From contig NZ_SMFP01000001.1 in NCBI RefSeq assembly GCF_004348975.1, forward strand, positions 628,701-692,700: a DNA stretch of 64,000 bases, given 5' to 3'. The translations under genes were made by a program, and so were the position numbers. The stretch comes from Antarcticimicrobium sediminis (GTDB lineage Bacteria > Pseudomonadota > Alphaproteobacteria > Rhodobacterales > Rhodobacteraceae). This document shows positions 55,497 through 64,000 of the stretch, piece after piece; the first letter of the stretch is position 1, and every line of letters begins with the position of its first letter. Below the pieces are notes generated by a model. It ran no database searches. It saw nothing but the letters and a program-made list of their open reading frames with translations, and was not told where the DNA came from.

Positions 55497-56189
55497 ATGT
55501 TTTCCAAAGAGACCTTGAGCTATAACGCGATTCCGCTGCCTGACCGCGCCGAGATGAGCGATGCGGAGATGACAGCCGCCGCGCAGGCGTTCCACGACAC
55601 CATGCGCCGCCGCCACTCGGTGCGCGATTACTCCCCGCGCCCGGTGCCGCGCGAGGTGATCGAAAGCTGCATCCGCACGGCGGGCAGCGCCCCCTCGGGC
55701 GCCAATCACCAGCCTTGGCATTTCGCCGCCATTTCCGACCCGGCGATGAAGGCGCGCATCCGCGCAGAGGCCGAGGAAGAAGAGCGCCGATTCTATGACG
55801 GTGGTGCCAGCGACGAGTGGATCAAGGCGCTGGAGCCGATCGGCACCGATGCCTCCAAACCGCATCTGACCATCGCGCCTTGGCTGATCGTGGTCTTTGC
55901 CCAACGCTGGGGAGAGTTCGACGACGGCACCCGGTACAAGAATTACTATGTCCCCGAGAGCGTGAACATCGCCACCGGCTTTCTGCTGGCCGCGCTGCAC
56001 CATGCCGGGCTGGTGACGCTGACGCATACCCCCAACCCGATGAAATTCCTCAACGAGGCGCTGGGGCGGCCAGCCTCGGAAAAACCGACGATGATCATCG
56101 CCGTGGGCCACCCGTCCGAGAGCGCCACGGTGCCGGAAGTGGCCAAGGTCAAGAAACCGCTGGACCAGATCGCAAGCTTTTTCGACTGA
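55497..56189 (+). CDS. Nitroreductase-fold flavoprotein, iodotyrosine deiodinase-like
   Basis: 230 residues: RRRHSVRDYSPRPVPREVIESCIRTAGSAPSGANHQPWHFAAISDP (FMN binding, with R38, R39, S67 region), then the acidic lid. Relative to IYD, the halotyrosine-binding triad E-x3-Y-x20-K is found exactly as E96, Y100 and K121. The ending ATVPEVAKVKKPLDQI also resembles IYD. IYD cleaves carbon-halogen bonds of iodo- and bromotyrosine using FMN. Start ATG 55497 with GAGGGAGAGA upstream. Family function is from homology; no dehalogenation has been shown here. Confidence 0.8.
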   Translation: MFSKETLSYNAIPLPDRAEMSDAEMTAAAQAFHDTMRRRHSVRDYSPRPVPREVIESCIRTAGSAPSGANHQPWHFAAISDPAMKARIRAEAEEEERRFYDGGASDEWIKALEPIGTDASKPHLTIAPWLIVVFAQRWGEFDDGTRYKNYYVPESVNIATGFLLAALHHAGLVTLTHTPNPMKFLNEALGRPASEKPTMIIAVGHPSESATVPEVAKVKKPLDQIASFFD

Positions 56190-56492
56190 CCCAGCGGTGC
56201 GGGCGGGGCGGACGAGACCGGTTGCGCCCCGCCGCAACAGGCTGCTTGGAACTCATTTTACCGGATTTTTGCTTCGCAGAAAATGGCGGCGAGGCGCAGA
56301 GATCAGACCTTGCAAACTTGCAGAATTGAAGGTGACAACGGCTACCACTAACACGGCCAATAACGCTTGTTGCGACGGATAATTGCCCCCAGTCCTTTTG
56401 TGGCACTTCGCTACCTATACTATTGCCTAACGCGTATTGCTTTGCAAATTTGATACTAATGCCGACAAAGAAAACTGATTTTGAGAGAACTG
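56190..56492. other. AT-richer gene-free stretch before the HEPN-like gene
   Basis: About 300 bases with lower GC, no gene seen. It includes TTTGCAAA at 56441-56448, which matches the PccR box core but lies in AT-rich DNA and next to no propionate gene. The stretch marks the left edge of a possible acquired block reaching to 57.6 kb. Confidence 0.45.
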
Positions 56493-57554
56493 ATGCCAGC
56501 GTTTTGTAGCTTCCTTGTCTTTAGATCCCGTGAAATCGATTTGATCCATTCAATTTGCGCTGACGCGAACTGGTCCACACAGGACATTCCGGACCCATCG
56601 GAGAGATATGTATTTACAGAAAGAGGTATGTGTGAACTTGCCCAAGCCAGTGCATTGCAGGATATTGGCATTCCCTGCGAAGGACAACAACATGGAAGGT
56701 TGCTTGTTCTGGAGGCAGAACAAGTCGAGGCCGACAACATTATCCAACTGATCTGCGCAGCAAACCTTATTATTGAAGGGTTCCCAGATACATACGACAC
56801 ACCAACTCATGGGTTCCCGCTTTCCAACGATGACGCTGAACGTCATGAAATTTTTGAGTCTGTTTTTCGCACCGATGGATACTTCCAGAAATTTACCTAT
56901 CGCGAAACACTCCCGGTTGCTGTCGCATTCGCTGCCGAAGCCTGGCAGGATAAGAAGCTTGTGTATGCCATTCACAAATTGGCGCACAGCTACAAAACCG
57001 AGAGCGTGACGCCATGGTCAATGCGCCCGCATCATGGACACGTTTTTGAAAAGCATACAGACGATTTCGCTTCGCACGTAGGAACGTCCGTCGCAATTAA
57101 CCTTGCATACTCAGCCATCGAAGAACTCGATCTTGGCGTGAAAGCGAGCGCAGAGAACAAGCGATCGATTGGAGGGAAAACCTTTGTTTGGAACCCAAAA
57201 GTGTTGGAGCCGTTCAAGGCGCGCTTGCAAGGGGCAGGGATAGATCCGGCAAGAACAATAGATTGGGTGACCCGTGGTGACCAAACAGAAGTCGAAATTT
57301 ATAAAATGCTCGATAGCCTTTCTGATCACTCGGATGGATTCGGAATTCGAGACCGCCAGGTTCCACTGCCAGATGCCATTAATTTTTGTGAGTATTTACG
57401 CAACACAATGACTGCGCATGCCTTTTCCGGCAGCACCCCACGTCTTGGCCCCTATGAAGTTTATAATACCCAGCAAGTCGCGAGATTCTTGATTCTGTCC
57501 AAGTGCAACCTTTGGAACACTTGGACCAAGGACCTTCGAAAGCGCTATAGTTGA
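56493..57554 (+). CDS. Hypothetical protein with HEPN-like RNxxxxH motif
   Basis: 353 residues, not assigned to a family. Codon use is clearly AT-richer than the neighbours. The C-terminal 170 residues are helical and contain YLRNTMTAHAF, in which R303-N304...H309 fits the HEPN nuclease motif (R-x4-6-H). A central block has an Asp/His pattern, AHSYKTESVTPWSMRPHHGHVFEKHTDDF, unlike known domains. No signal or membrane segment. Start ATG 56493; TTG at 56481 is an alternative. It stands alone on its strand with no obvious antitoxin. If HEPN, it would be an RNA-cutting defence or stress protein. Confidence 0.65.
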   Translation: MPAFCSFLVFRSREIDLIHSICADANWSTQDIPDPSERYVFTERGMCELAQASALQDIGIPCEGQQHGRLLVLEAEQVEADNIIQLICAANLIIEGFPDTYDTPTHGFPLSNDDAERHEIFESVFRTDGYFQKFTYRETLPVAVAFAAEAWQDKKLVYAIHKLAHSYKTESVTPWSMRPHHGHVFEKHTDDFASHVGTSVAINLAYSAIEELDLGVKASAENKRSIGGKTFVWNPKVLEPFKARLQGAGIDPARTIDWVTRGDQTEVEIYKMLDSLSDHSDGFGIRDRQVPLPDAINFCEYLRNTMTAHAFSGSTPRLGPYEVYNTQQVARFLILSKCNLWNTWTKDLRKRYS

Positions 57555-57700
57555 GTTTTCAGGGAAGAAATTGAGCCCTGCCGGACGTGTCGGTGGCCGT
57601 GCCCACTTCGGGCTGACAGCAATCATCAGCGCCTTTCAAGCAGATGGCAGCTAAGTCTGCACAGCCCCCCTCCCCGCCTCAAGCGACATCAACGGAATGC

Positions 57701-57729
57701 AAAAAGGCCGCCCCGAAAGGCGACCTTTT
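57701..57729 (-). terminator. Rho-independent terminator of the YebC-family gene
   Basis: AAAAGGCCGCC (57702-57712) pairs with GGCGACCTTTT (57719-57729) around a CCGAAA loop. On the minus strand it ends in TTTTT, downstream of the gene at 57763. A partial symmetric T-run on the other side makes it usable in both directions. Confidence 0.75.
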
Positions 57730-57762
57730 CCATGCATCTTCAATACGCCGGGGTCGGGCAGA

Positions 57763-58503
57763 TCAAAGCTGTTCCATCACCTCGTCGCTGGCCTCGAAAT
57801 TGGTGGTGACGCGCTGCACGTCGTCGTCATCCTCCAGCGCGTCGATCAGCTTCATCAGCTTTTGCATGCTTTCGAGGTCCATTTCGGTGGTGGTGGTGGG
57901 TTTCCACACCAGCTTGGTGCTTTCGCTTTCGCCCAGCTCGGCCTCAAGATTGGTGCCAACCTCATTCAGGTCGGTGTCGGCGCACCAGATCACATGGCCA
58001 TCCTCGGTGCTTTCCACGTCCTCGGCCCCAGCCTCGATCGCCGCCATCATCACGGTGTCGGCATCGCCGATATCGGCGGGATAGGTCACCTCGCCCTTGC
58101 GCTCGAACATGAAGCCGACGCTGCCGGTCTCGCCCAGGTTGCCGCCGTTCTTGGTAAAGGTCGAGCGCACCGAGGAGGCGGTGCGGTTGCGGTTGTCGGT
58201 CATCGCCTCGACGATCACCGCGACACCGTTGGGGCCATAGCCCTCGTAGCGGATTTCTTCGTAGTCGTCGCCTTCACCGACCTGCGATTTCTTGATCGCA
58301 CGATCGATCACATCCTTGGGGACCGAGACCGATTTCGCCTCTTTCACCGCAAGGCGCAGACGCGGGTTCTTGTCCGGGTCGGGGTCGCCCATCTTGGCGG
58401 CGACGGTGATCTCTTTGCTGAGTTTGGAAAACAACTTGGCCCGGACAGCGTCCTGTCGCCCTTTGCGGTGCTGGATGTTTGCCCATTTGGAGTGGCCGGC
58501 CAT
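57763..58503 (-). CDS. YebC/PmpR-family transcriptional or translational regulator
   Basis: 246 residues, the three-domain YebC fold: [112 protein letters not shown]. Members bind DNA or ribosomes and act in gene regulation or easing translation of proline-rich stretches. Start ATG 58503; the gene ends 34 bases before its terminator. It sits next to the low-GC hypothetical gene, converging with it. Confidence 0.95.
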   Translation of the reverse strand: MAGHSKWANIQHRKGRQDAVRAKLFSKLSKEITVAAKMGDPDPDKNPRLRLAVKEAKSVSVPKDVIDRAIKKSQVGEGDDYEEIRYEGYGPNGVAVIVEAMTDNRNRTASSVRSTFTKNGGNLGETGSVGFMFERKGEVTYPADIGDADTVMMAAIEAGAEDVESTEDGHVIWCADTDLNEVGTNLEAELGESESTKLVWKPTTTTEMDLESMQKLMKLIDALEDDDDVQRVTTNFEASDEVMEQL

Positions 58504-58608
58504 AGTGCTTCCTCGATCTGATTACTCGGTTGGCGCCCATATAGCCGCTTGCCCCGCCCCTGTTCAAGCAGCGCTTGCCCCCGCGCCGCAAGCGGATAAG
58601 TTGACGCC

Positions 58609-60390
58609 ATGACATATGACCAGATCCTGCTCTTCGCCCTGTTCTTTGCCGTCTTCGTGCTGCTGCTCTGGGGGCGGTTCCGCTATGACCTTGTGGCGTT
58701 CAGCGCGCTGCTGGTCGGGGTGCTGTTGGGATTGGTCCCGACCGAGGCGGCGTTTTCCGGCTTTGGCCATCACGCCACCATCATCGTGGCGCTGGTGCTG
58801 GTGGTCTCGGCCGGGTTGATGCGCTCGGGCGCGGTGCAGCTTATCACCCGGACGATGATCGACAGCACCCGCTCGGTCAGCCATCACATCGCCTTTATGG
58901 GCGGTGTCGGGGCCGTGCTGTCGGGGTTCATGAACAACGTCGCCGCGCTGGCGCTGTTGATGCCGGTCGATATCCAGACCGCGCGCAAGGCCAAGCGATC
59001 CCCGGGCAGCACGCTGATGCCGCTGTCCTTCGCCACCATTCTGGGCGGGATGGTCACGCTGATCGGCACGCCGCCCAACATCATCATCGCCGCGATCCGA
59101 CAGGAACGGCTGGGCGAATCCTATTCGATGTTCGATTTCGCGCCGGTCGGGGGAATCACCGCCGTGGTCGGCTTGATCTTTGTCACCGTGGTGGGCTGGC
59201 GGCTGATCCCGAAAAGCGCGCGTGAAAGCGACCCGGCAGATCAATTGCGCCAGACCTCGGCCTATATTGCCGAGCTGGCGGTGCCCGAGGGCAACAGTTG
59301 GGTCGGCAAGCTGGCGGGCGGTCTGCACGAGGCGGCGGGTGAGAACGACGTCACCATTCTTGGCCTGATCCGGAACGGGCGGCGGCGCTATGGCAGTTCG
59401 CGCAACACCGTACTTCAGGCCGATGACATCCTGATCCTTGAAGCCCAACCCGACGAGCTGGACGCGTTCCGCTCGACCCTCGGGTTTTCCTATACCGACG
59501 CCGATCGCCGCGAGGTGATCGAGGGCGAGGCGCAGGGGCTGAGCCTGACCGAGGTGGTGGTGCAGCGCGAAGCGCGGATCGCCGGACGCTCGGCGCAGGC
59601 GGTGGGGCTGCACTGGCGGCAACGCTCGGTGATCGTGGGGATTTCACGTCAGGGCCGCCGCATCACCGAACATCTGCGCCAAGCGGTGATCGAGCCGGGC
59701 GATATCCTGCTGTTGCTGACGCCAGCGGATGAAGGGCAGCAGGTGGCCAACTGGCTTGGCTGTCTGCCGCTGGCCGAGCGTGGGCTGGCGATCACGCAGG
59801 AAAACAAGACCTGGTTTGCCATCGGCCTGTTTGCCGCCGCCGTGCTGCTGGCCAGTCTGGGCTGGATCTCGCTTCCGGTCGGGCTGGGGCTGGTGGTTGT
59901 GGCCTATGTGTTGAGCGGCATCATACCGCTGTCAGAGCTCTACGACCAAATCGAGTGGCCGGTGGTGGTGCTGCTGGGCTCGATGATCCCGCTGGGTCAG
60001 GCGCTGGAACAAAGCGGCGGCACCGAGCTTCTGGCCGGGTCTCTGGTCAACCTGACCGGGGGGCTGCCCGCTTGGGCGATTCTGACCGTGCTGATGGTGG
60101 TGACGATGTCGCTGTCGGACGTGCTGAACAACACCGCCACGACCATCGTCGCCGCGCCGGTGGGAATCGAGATGGCGCGCGCGCTGGATGTCTCGCCCGA
60201 CCCGTTCCTGATGGCGGTGGCGGTGGCGGCCTCCTGCGCGTTCCTCACCCCCATCGGGCACAAGAACAACACGCTGATCCTTGGCCCCGGCGGCTATCGC
60301 TTTGGCGATTACTGGCGCATGGGGCTGCCATTGGAGGTTCTGGTGATCGCCGTTTCGATCCCCTCGATCCTGATTTTCTGGCCGTTCTAA
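58609..60390 (+). CDS. SLC13/DASS-type anion permease with two RCK-C (TrkA-C) domains
   Basis: 593 residues. N-terminal half of the divalent-anion/Na+ symporter fold with ATILGGMVTLIGTPPNIIIAAIRQ, two RCK_C domains in the middle (about 215-290 and 305-380; ENDVTILGLIRNGRRRYGSSRNTVLQADDILILEAQPDEL), and the C-terminal repeat of the permease (SDVLNNTATTIVAAPVGIEMA, FLTPIGHKNNTLILGPGGYRFGDY). Probable sulfate, tellurite or dicarboxylate-like transporter. Start ATG 58609, divergent from the YebC gene by 105 bases. It is a paralogue of the gene at 61706. Confidence 0.9.
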   Translation: MTYDQILLFALFFAVFVLLLWGRFRYDLVAFSALLVGVLLGLVPTEAAFSGFGHHATIIVALVLVVSAGLMRSGAVQLITRTMIDSTRSVSHHIAFMGGVGAVLSGFMNNVAALALLMPVDIQTARKAKRSPGSTLMPLSFATILGGMVTLIGTPPNIIIAAIRQERLGESYSMFDFAPVGGITAVVGLIFVTVVGWRLIPKSARESDPADQLRQTSAYIAELAVPEGNSWVGKLAGGLHEAAGENDVTILGLIRNGRRRYGSSRNTVLQADDILILEAQPDELDAFRSTLGFSYTDADRREVIEGEAQGLSLTEVVVQREARIAGRSAQAVGLHWRQRSVIVGISRQGRRITEHLRQAVIEPGDILLLLTPADEGQQVANWLGCLPLAERGLAITQENKTWFAIGLFAAAVLLASLGWISLPVGLGLVVVAYVLSGIIPLSELYDQIEWPVVVLLGSMIPLGQALEQSGGTELLAGSLVNLTGGLPAWAILTVLMVVTMSLSDVLNNTATTIVAAPVGIEMARALDVSPDPFLMAVAVAASCAFLTPIGHKNNTLILGPGGYRFGDYWRMGLPLEVLVIAVSIPSILIFWPF

Positions 60391-60437
60391 GCGGGTGGCA
60401 GCGCGATTACCTGCGGTGACCTGACCGCCGGGGCGCG

Positions 60438-61613
60438 CTACCAGCTGCCGCTGGCGCCACCGCCCGAGGACGAGCCGCCGCCAAAGGAGGACCGGCCAGA
60501 GCCGGACGAGGATTTCGTGATCTTGGGAATCGTCCGCAGTTCAGTGTCGTGATAGTCGCAGTTCTTGCAATCATAGGTCAGCCGCTTCTGACCGGTGCTT
60601 TTGGTGGTCGCCGCCCGCAGGATCTTTGTCGTGGTCGACAGTGTGTGATAGCCGCATCGCGGGCAGGCTCCATAGCGGGAAAACCAGTTGCGATAGCGCA
60701 GGATGTCCATATGGGCGCAGCTTGGGCAGGCCCAGACGTCGTAATCCACCGCCTTTAGAAACTCTTCCAGCCGCTGGCCGCCATCCAGATGTGCGTCATC
60801 GGCCGTCTCGCCCATGCGCTGCATCAGGGTGCCACAGTCCCCACAGGGGCGCGGTCGGCGGCGCAGGTATCGGCGCAGCCAGAAGCCGACCCCGGCCAAA
60901 GGCACCGCGAAAATCCCCCAGATCCAGTCCCCGAAAGCGGCGAGCCGGCGGACTATCCAGCCCCAACCCTGTTGGAACGTGCCGGTGCCATAGGTGCCGG
61001 GGTAATGGCCCGTCAGCTCACGGATGGTTTCGTCCACCCCGGTCTCGATCCCCGCCTGATAGGCGTAGTCGCGAAAATCAGGGAGGAACCCGTGATCAAT
61101 CACCCGCTGCATCCGCGCGTCCCAACTGGAGTCATAGCCGGACCCGATTTCAATCCGCATCTGCCGGTCATAGAGCGCGACAAGCACAAGCACGCCGTCA
61201 TTGCGCGCACGATTACCGATACCCCAAGCATTAAACAGCGCGGTCGCAAAGGGTTCAATCGCGCCGTAATGGCCGTATTCACTGAGACTGGAAATGGTCA
61301 GCACCGTCATTTCGATACCGGTGCGGTCATACAGCTCGATCAGGTCGGTACGGATCCGCGCCTCGGCCTCGGCGTCCAGCAGATCGGCGTAGTCACTGAC
61401 ATAAACGTCGAGATAGCCCGGCAGGCTGCCCCCCGCAGGGTTTGGGAACGTCTCGACCTGCGCGGCGGCAAAGCCCGCCGGCCCCTCGGCAGGCGCACCG
61501 GGCAGATCCCCCCTGCCCGCCACCAGAAGCCCGACGCCATAGCCCAGCGCCAAACCAATCGCCACCACCAGCGCGGCGATGACACCGGCGATCTTCAGGT
61601 CATGTCGTGTCAT
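60438..61613 (-). CDS. TPM-domain membrane protein with zinc ribbons
   Basis: 391 residues: TM1 at about 8-32, TPM_phosphatase domain (about 65-205; YVSDYADLLDAEAEARIRTDLIELYDRTGIEMTVLTISSLSEYG, GNRARNDGVLVLVALYDRQMRIEIGSGYD), a second TM near 220-245, then zinc-ribbon cysteine pairs CGDCGTLM, CPSCAHMD, CPRCGYH, CKNCDYHD, and a Ser/Gly-rich tail (SSFGGGSSSGGGASGSW). The TPM fold occurs in YgcG and PSII repair proteins. It lies between two SLC13 paralogues and converges with the first. Confidence 0.9.
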   Translation of the reverse strand: MTRHDLKIAGVIAALVVAIGLALGYGVGLLVAGRGDLPGAPAEGPAGFAAAQVETFPNPAGGSLPGYLDVYVSDYADLLDAEAEARIRTDLIELYDRTGIEMTVLTISSLSEYGHYGAIEPFATALFNAWGIGNRARNDGVLVLVALYDRQMRIEIGSGYDSSWDARMQRVIDHGFLPDFRDYAYQAGIETGVDETIRELTGHYPGTYGTGTFQQGWGWIVRRLAAFGDWIWGIFAVPLAGVGFWLRRYLRRRPRPCGDCGTLMQRMGETADDAHLDGGQRLEEFLKAVDYDVWACPSCAHMDILRYRNWFSRYGACPRCGYHTLSTTTKILRAATTKSTGQKRLTYDCKNCDYHDTELRTIPKITKSSSGSGRSSFGGGSSSGGGASGSW

Positions 61614-61705
61614 GTGCCCGTCCTCTGCCCGCCCCTAGCGATCCGCTGCTGGGCAGCGTAGCAGGCGGCTGGCTTTGATCCATAGGGGAAAACCCGGTTT
61701 CTGGC

Positions 61706-63484
61706 TCAGAGCGGCCAGATCAGCGGGATCAGGATCGAGGCCAGAATGCCCACGCTCAGATTCAGCGGAATGCCGACGCGCATGAAGTCGGTGAACTTGT
61801 AGCCGCCGGGCCCGTAGACAAGCATGTTGGTCTGATAGCCAATCGGGGTGGCAAAACTGGCCGAAGCCGCGATCATCACCGCCACCACCAGCGGGCGCGG
61901 GTCGATCCCCATGGCCTGCGCCAACCCGATGGCGATGGGAGTGACGACCACCGCCACCGCGTTGTTCGACACCAGTTCGGTCAGCACCGAGGTCAGCAGG
62001 TAGATTGCCCAGACCACCATGAACGGCGGCAGCTTGGTCAGCCCCGGGGCGATGGCCTCGACGATCATACCCACCGCGCCCGAGCTTTCCAGCGCCGCGC
62101 CGATGGCGAGCATGGCAAAGATCATCGCCAGCAGACGCCCATCGACAAAGGAAAACGCCTCGTCCGCGTCGATGCAGCGGGTCAACAGCACGACAGCCAC
62201 CGCCAGCACCGACAGAAACAGGATCGGGGCCACCCCAAAGGCGGCCAGCGCCACGATACCGATCAGCGCGACGATGGCGATCGGGGCATGGCCGCGCCGG
62301 AACGCCCGTGCCGAGGGGTGCGAGACGTCGACCATCTCCATCTCGGCAGCGAGCCGCTGGATATCCGCCGGCGACCCTTCAAGCAGCAGGGTGTCGCCCA
62401 CCCGCACCACAAGATCGTCAAGTTGGCGGCCGATGTTCTGGTTGCGCCGATGCACGGCCAGCACATAGACCCCATAGCGCCGCCGCAGACGCATCGCGCC
62501 AAGGCTGCGCCCAACCATCTTGCAGCCGGGAGAGATCAGCACCTCGACCGTGGAGGTCTCGACCGCCGAGATCTGATCGACGCGCCGAAGTTCCTTGTTG
62601 TTCTGCAAGCTCAGCAATTCAGTCATTCGGGTGCGCAGAACCACCCGGTCCCCGACCTGAAGCTGCACCCCTTCCAGATCGCGCCGCAGCGACTGGTCAC
62701 CGCGCACCACGTCGATCAGGCGCACCCCCTCACGCTTGAACAGCTGGACGCCCAGAACCTCGCGCCCGATCAGGTTGCTTTCCGGCGGGATCACGGCCTC
62801 GGTAAAGAATTTCATCCTCGACTTGTCGTTGAGCAGCAAGGCCATGCTGTCGCGGTCGGGCAGCAGACGCGGCGCGACAAAGCGAATATAGATCATCCCG
62901 TAGGCGACCAGCGCCAGCCCCAGCGGCGTCACCTCAAAGATCGTAAAGGCCGCCAACCCGTGGCTGCGCGCCACGCCATCCACCAACAGGTTGGTCGAGG
63001 TGCCGATCAGCGTCAGCGTGCCGCCCAGAATCGCGGCATAGCTGAGCGGGATCAAAAGCTTGCTGGCCGAAACGTTGAGCGTGCGGGCGATCTGGATGAA
63101 AACCGGGATCATCACCACCACCACCGGCGTGTTCGACACCACCGCCGAAGCGATCAGCACGAACCCCATCAACAGCGCGATGGCAAAGCGCGGACGCGTC
63201 GCCGCCTGTCGCTGAGCCACGCTGGTAAAGGCGTCAAGCGCGCCGGTGCGCACCAGCGCGCCCATGATGATGAACATCGCCGCGATGGTCCAGGGGGCGG
63301 GGTTGGACAGCACCGGCAGCGCCGCGTCATAGGGCAGAACGCCCGTGACCAGCATCACCGCAACACCGCCTATGGCGACCACCTCGGTCGGGAACGCCTC
63401 GCGCAGGAACATGATGAACATGCCCGCGACAATGATCAGGGCAAGAACGGCTTCGGCGGTCTCGGACAGGGCAAAGATCTGCAT
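61706..63484 (-). CDS. SLC13/DASS-type anion permease with two RCK-C domains (paralogue)
   Basis: 592 residues with the same layout as the gene at 58609: N-terminal permease half (SYAAILGGTLTLIGTSTNLLVDG), two RCK_C modules (about 210-290 and 300-380; RMKFFTEAVIPPESNLIGREVLGVQLFKREGVRLIDVVRGDQSLRRDLEGVQLQVGDRVVLRT), then the C-terminal half (TELVSNNAVAVVVTPIAIGLAQAMGIDP, FATPIGYQTNMLVYGPGGYKFTDF). Divergence of the sequence shows an old duplication. Start ATG 63484. Confidence 0.92.
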   Translation of the reverse strand: MQIFALSETAEAVLALIIVAGMFIMFLREAFPTEVVAIGGVAVMLVTGVLPYDAALPVLSNPAPWTIAAMFIIMGALVRTGALDAFTSVAQRQAATRPRFAIALLMGFVLIASAVVSNTPVVVVMIPVFIQIARTLNVSASKLLIPLSYAAILGGTLTLIGTSTNLLVDGVARSHGLAAFTIFEVTPLGLALVAYGMIYIRFVAPRLLPDRDSMALLLNDKSRMKFFTEAVIPPESNLIGREVLGVQLFKREGVRLIDVVRGDQSLRRDLEGVQLQVGDRVVLRTRMTELLSLQNNKELRRVDQISAVETSTVEVLISPGCKMVGRSLGAMRLRRRYGVYVLAVHRRNQNIGRQLDDLVVRVGDTLLLEGSPADIQRLAAEMEMVDVSHPSARAFRRGHAPIAIVALIGIVALAAFGVAPILFLSVLAVAVVLLTRCIDADEAFSFVDGRLLAMIFAMLAIGAALESSGAVGMIVEAIAPGLTKLPPFMVVWAIYLLTSVLTELVSNNAVAVVVTPIAIGLAQAMGIDPRPLVVAVMIAASASFATPIGYQTNMLVYGPGGYKFTDFMRVGIPLNLSVGILASILIPLIWPL

Positions 63485-63621
63485 GCTATTGATATTTTCG
63501 CTTCAACGAATGCGACCGGGTCAGGCCGGCGCCCACTTTCGCTGATCGCACAGGTCGGAGCAAGCGTTTCATGCGATCACAGGCCGACCGCGCTGGGGGC
63601 GCGGCCGGTTTTTGCCTGTGA

Positions 63622-64000
63622 TCAGGGCGCTGCCTGCTCCAACCGCCCGCCGACGCGCACCATGCGCACCTGCTTCGCGCTGCCGGTGCGATCGTCGGTC
63701 TCGACAAAGACACCCGACAGGGTGGCCGGACCGGATGCCGGCGTGAACCGGTCCTTGTTCATGCCGGTGATGAAACGGCGCATCGGCTCGGTCTTTTCCA
63801 TGCCAATGACCGAGTTGTAATCGCCGCACATGCCCGCATCGGTCAAATAGGCGGTGCCACCGCTCAGGATCTGGGCGTCGGCGGTGGGAACATGGGTATG
63901 GGTGCCCACCACCAGGCTGGCGCGACCGTCGCAGAACTGGCCCACCGCCATCTTTTCCGAAGTCGCCTCGCAATGGATGTCAACGATCACCGCCTGCGCG
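63622..64000 (-). CDS. TIGR00282-family metallophosphoesterase, C-terminal part (partial)
   Basis: Cut by the right window edge; about 126 C-terminal residues are visible on the minus strand. The conserved core is IVDIHCEATSEKMAVGQFCDGRASLVVGTHTHVPTADAQILSGGTAYLTDAGMCGDYNSVIGMEK, with H-x-E and the GTHTHV metal motif of the YmdB-like phosphoesterases that cleave 2',3'-cAMP and bis-pNPP. The N-terminus, including its first metal ligands, lies outside. The start cannot be given. It lies downstream of an unknown upstream gene. Confidence 0.9.
   Translation of the reverse strand, partial: AQAVIVDIHCEATSEKMAVGQFCDGRASLVVGTHTHVPTADAQILSGGTAYLTDAGMCGDYNSVIGMEKTEPMRRFITGMNKDRFTPASGPATLSGVFVETDDRTGSAKQVRMVRVGGRLEQAAP

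Noticed and set aside
56441-56448. TTTGCAAA upstream of the HEPN-like gene as a PccR box
   Set aside because: Single core in AT-rich DNA with no second half-site and no propionate-linked gene; likely chance.

Overview
The window looks like chromosomal DNA of a marine alphaproteobacterium of the Roseobacter group (Rhodobacteraceae), most like Ruegeria. The basis is high GC with strong G/C third positions, the short prolyl-tRNA synthetase without an editing domain, HdaA, an SdhE/XRE pair, a PccR-type regulator near propionyl-CoA carboxylase genes, and several small Rhodobacteraceae-type families (DUF1194, DUF2147, DUF6497, DUF4174, DUF2157). The genus is an inference from gene content and protein similarity recalled from memory; no search was run. 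Nearly every kilobase is coding. There are no rRNA genes, CRISPR arrays, insertion sequences or integrases, and one tRNA gene (Tyr).

Layout. 1-2.3 kb: start of a TolC-type protein, a Pcm-like methyltransferase, and an isolated low-GC nuclease gene. 2.3-8.4 kb: thyX, a surface-lipoprotein/Slam pair, gloA, a DUF1194 protein, a MarR regulator and an XRE-SdhE operon. 8.4-18.8 kb: aspartate aminotransferase, then histidine genes hisB-hisH, hisA and hisF-hisE, broken up by oppositely oriented DUF2147 and DUF302 genes; then a CoA-binding protein, a YHS protein and rlmB. 18.9-28.8 kb: tRNA-Tyr, a hybrid histidine kinase, an esterase, a thioesterase, a zincin-like lipoprotein, two cytochromes c, lolCD and a flavocytochrome-like reductase with a tiny membrane protein behind it. 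28.9-36.7 kb: proS, a PerM-type permease, hdaA, a Ppx/GppA phosphatase, an EEP-family hydrolase, a TerB/DnaJ-like protein and a MAPEG protein.

36.7-50.7 kb is the propionate block: methylmalonyl-CoA mutase, pccA, pccB and the regulator pccR. A secreted serralysin-like RTX metalloprotease and a Bcr/CflA-type exporter lie between pccB and pccR. GCAAA/TTTGCAAA repeats sit upstream of both pccB and pccR, so a self-controlled propionyl-CoA switch is likely. 50.7-64 kb: a cupin, a YdcH-type protein, an orphan BetI-like repressor with a perfect palindrome beside it, a DUF1036 protein, two exporters, an iodotyrosine-deiodinase-like nitroreductase, a low-GC gene ending in an HEPN-like RNxxxxH motif, a YebC-family regulator, two SLC13/RCK-C anion transporters flanking a TPM-domain protein, and the end of a TIGR00282-type phosphoesterase cut by the window edge.

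The strongest leads are the lipoprotein/Slam pair (a probable type XI secretion cargo and exporter), the deiodinase-like flavoprotein with the substrate-binding E/Y/K triad at exact spacing, the PccR-box arrays, the HEPN-like orphan gene, and a short dispersed intergenic motif seen in three gene gaps.
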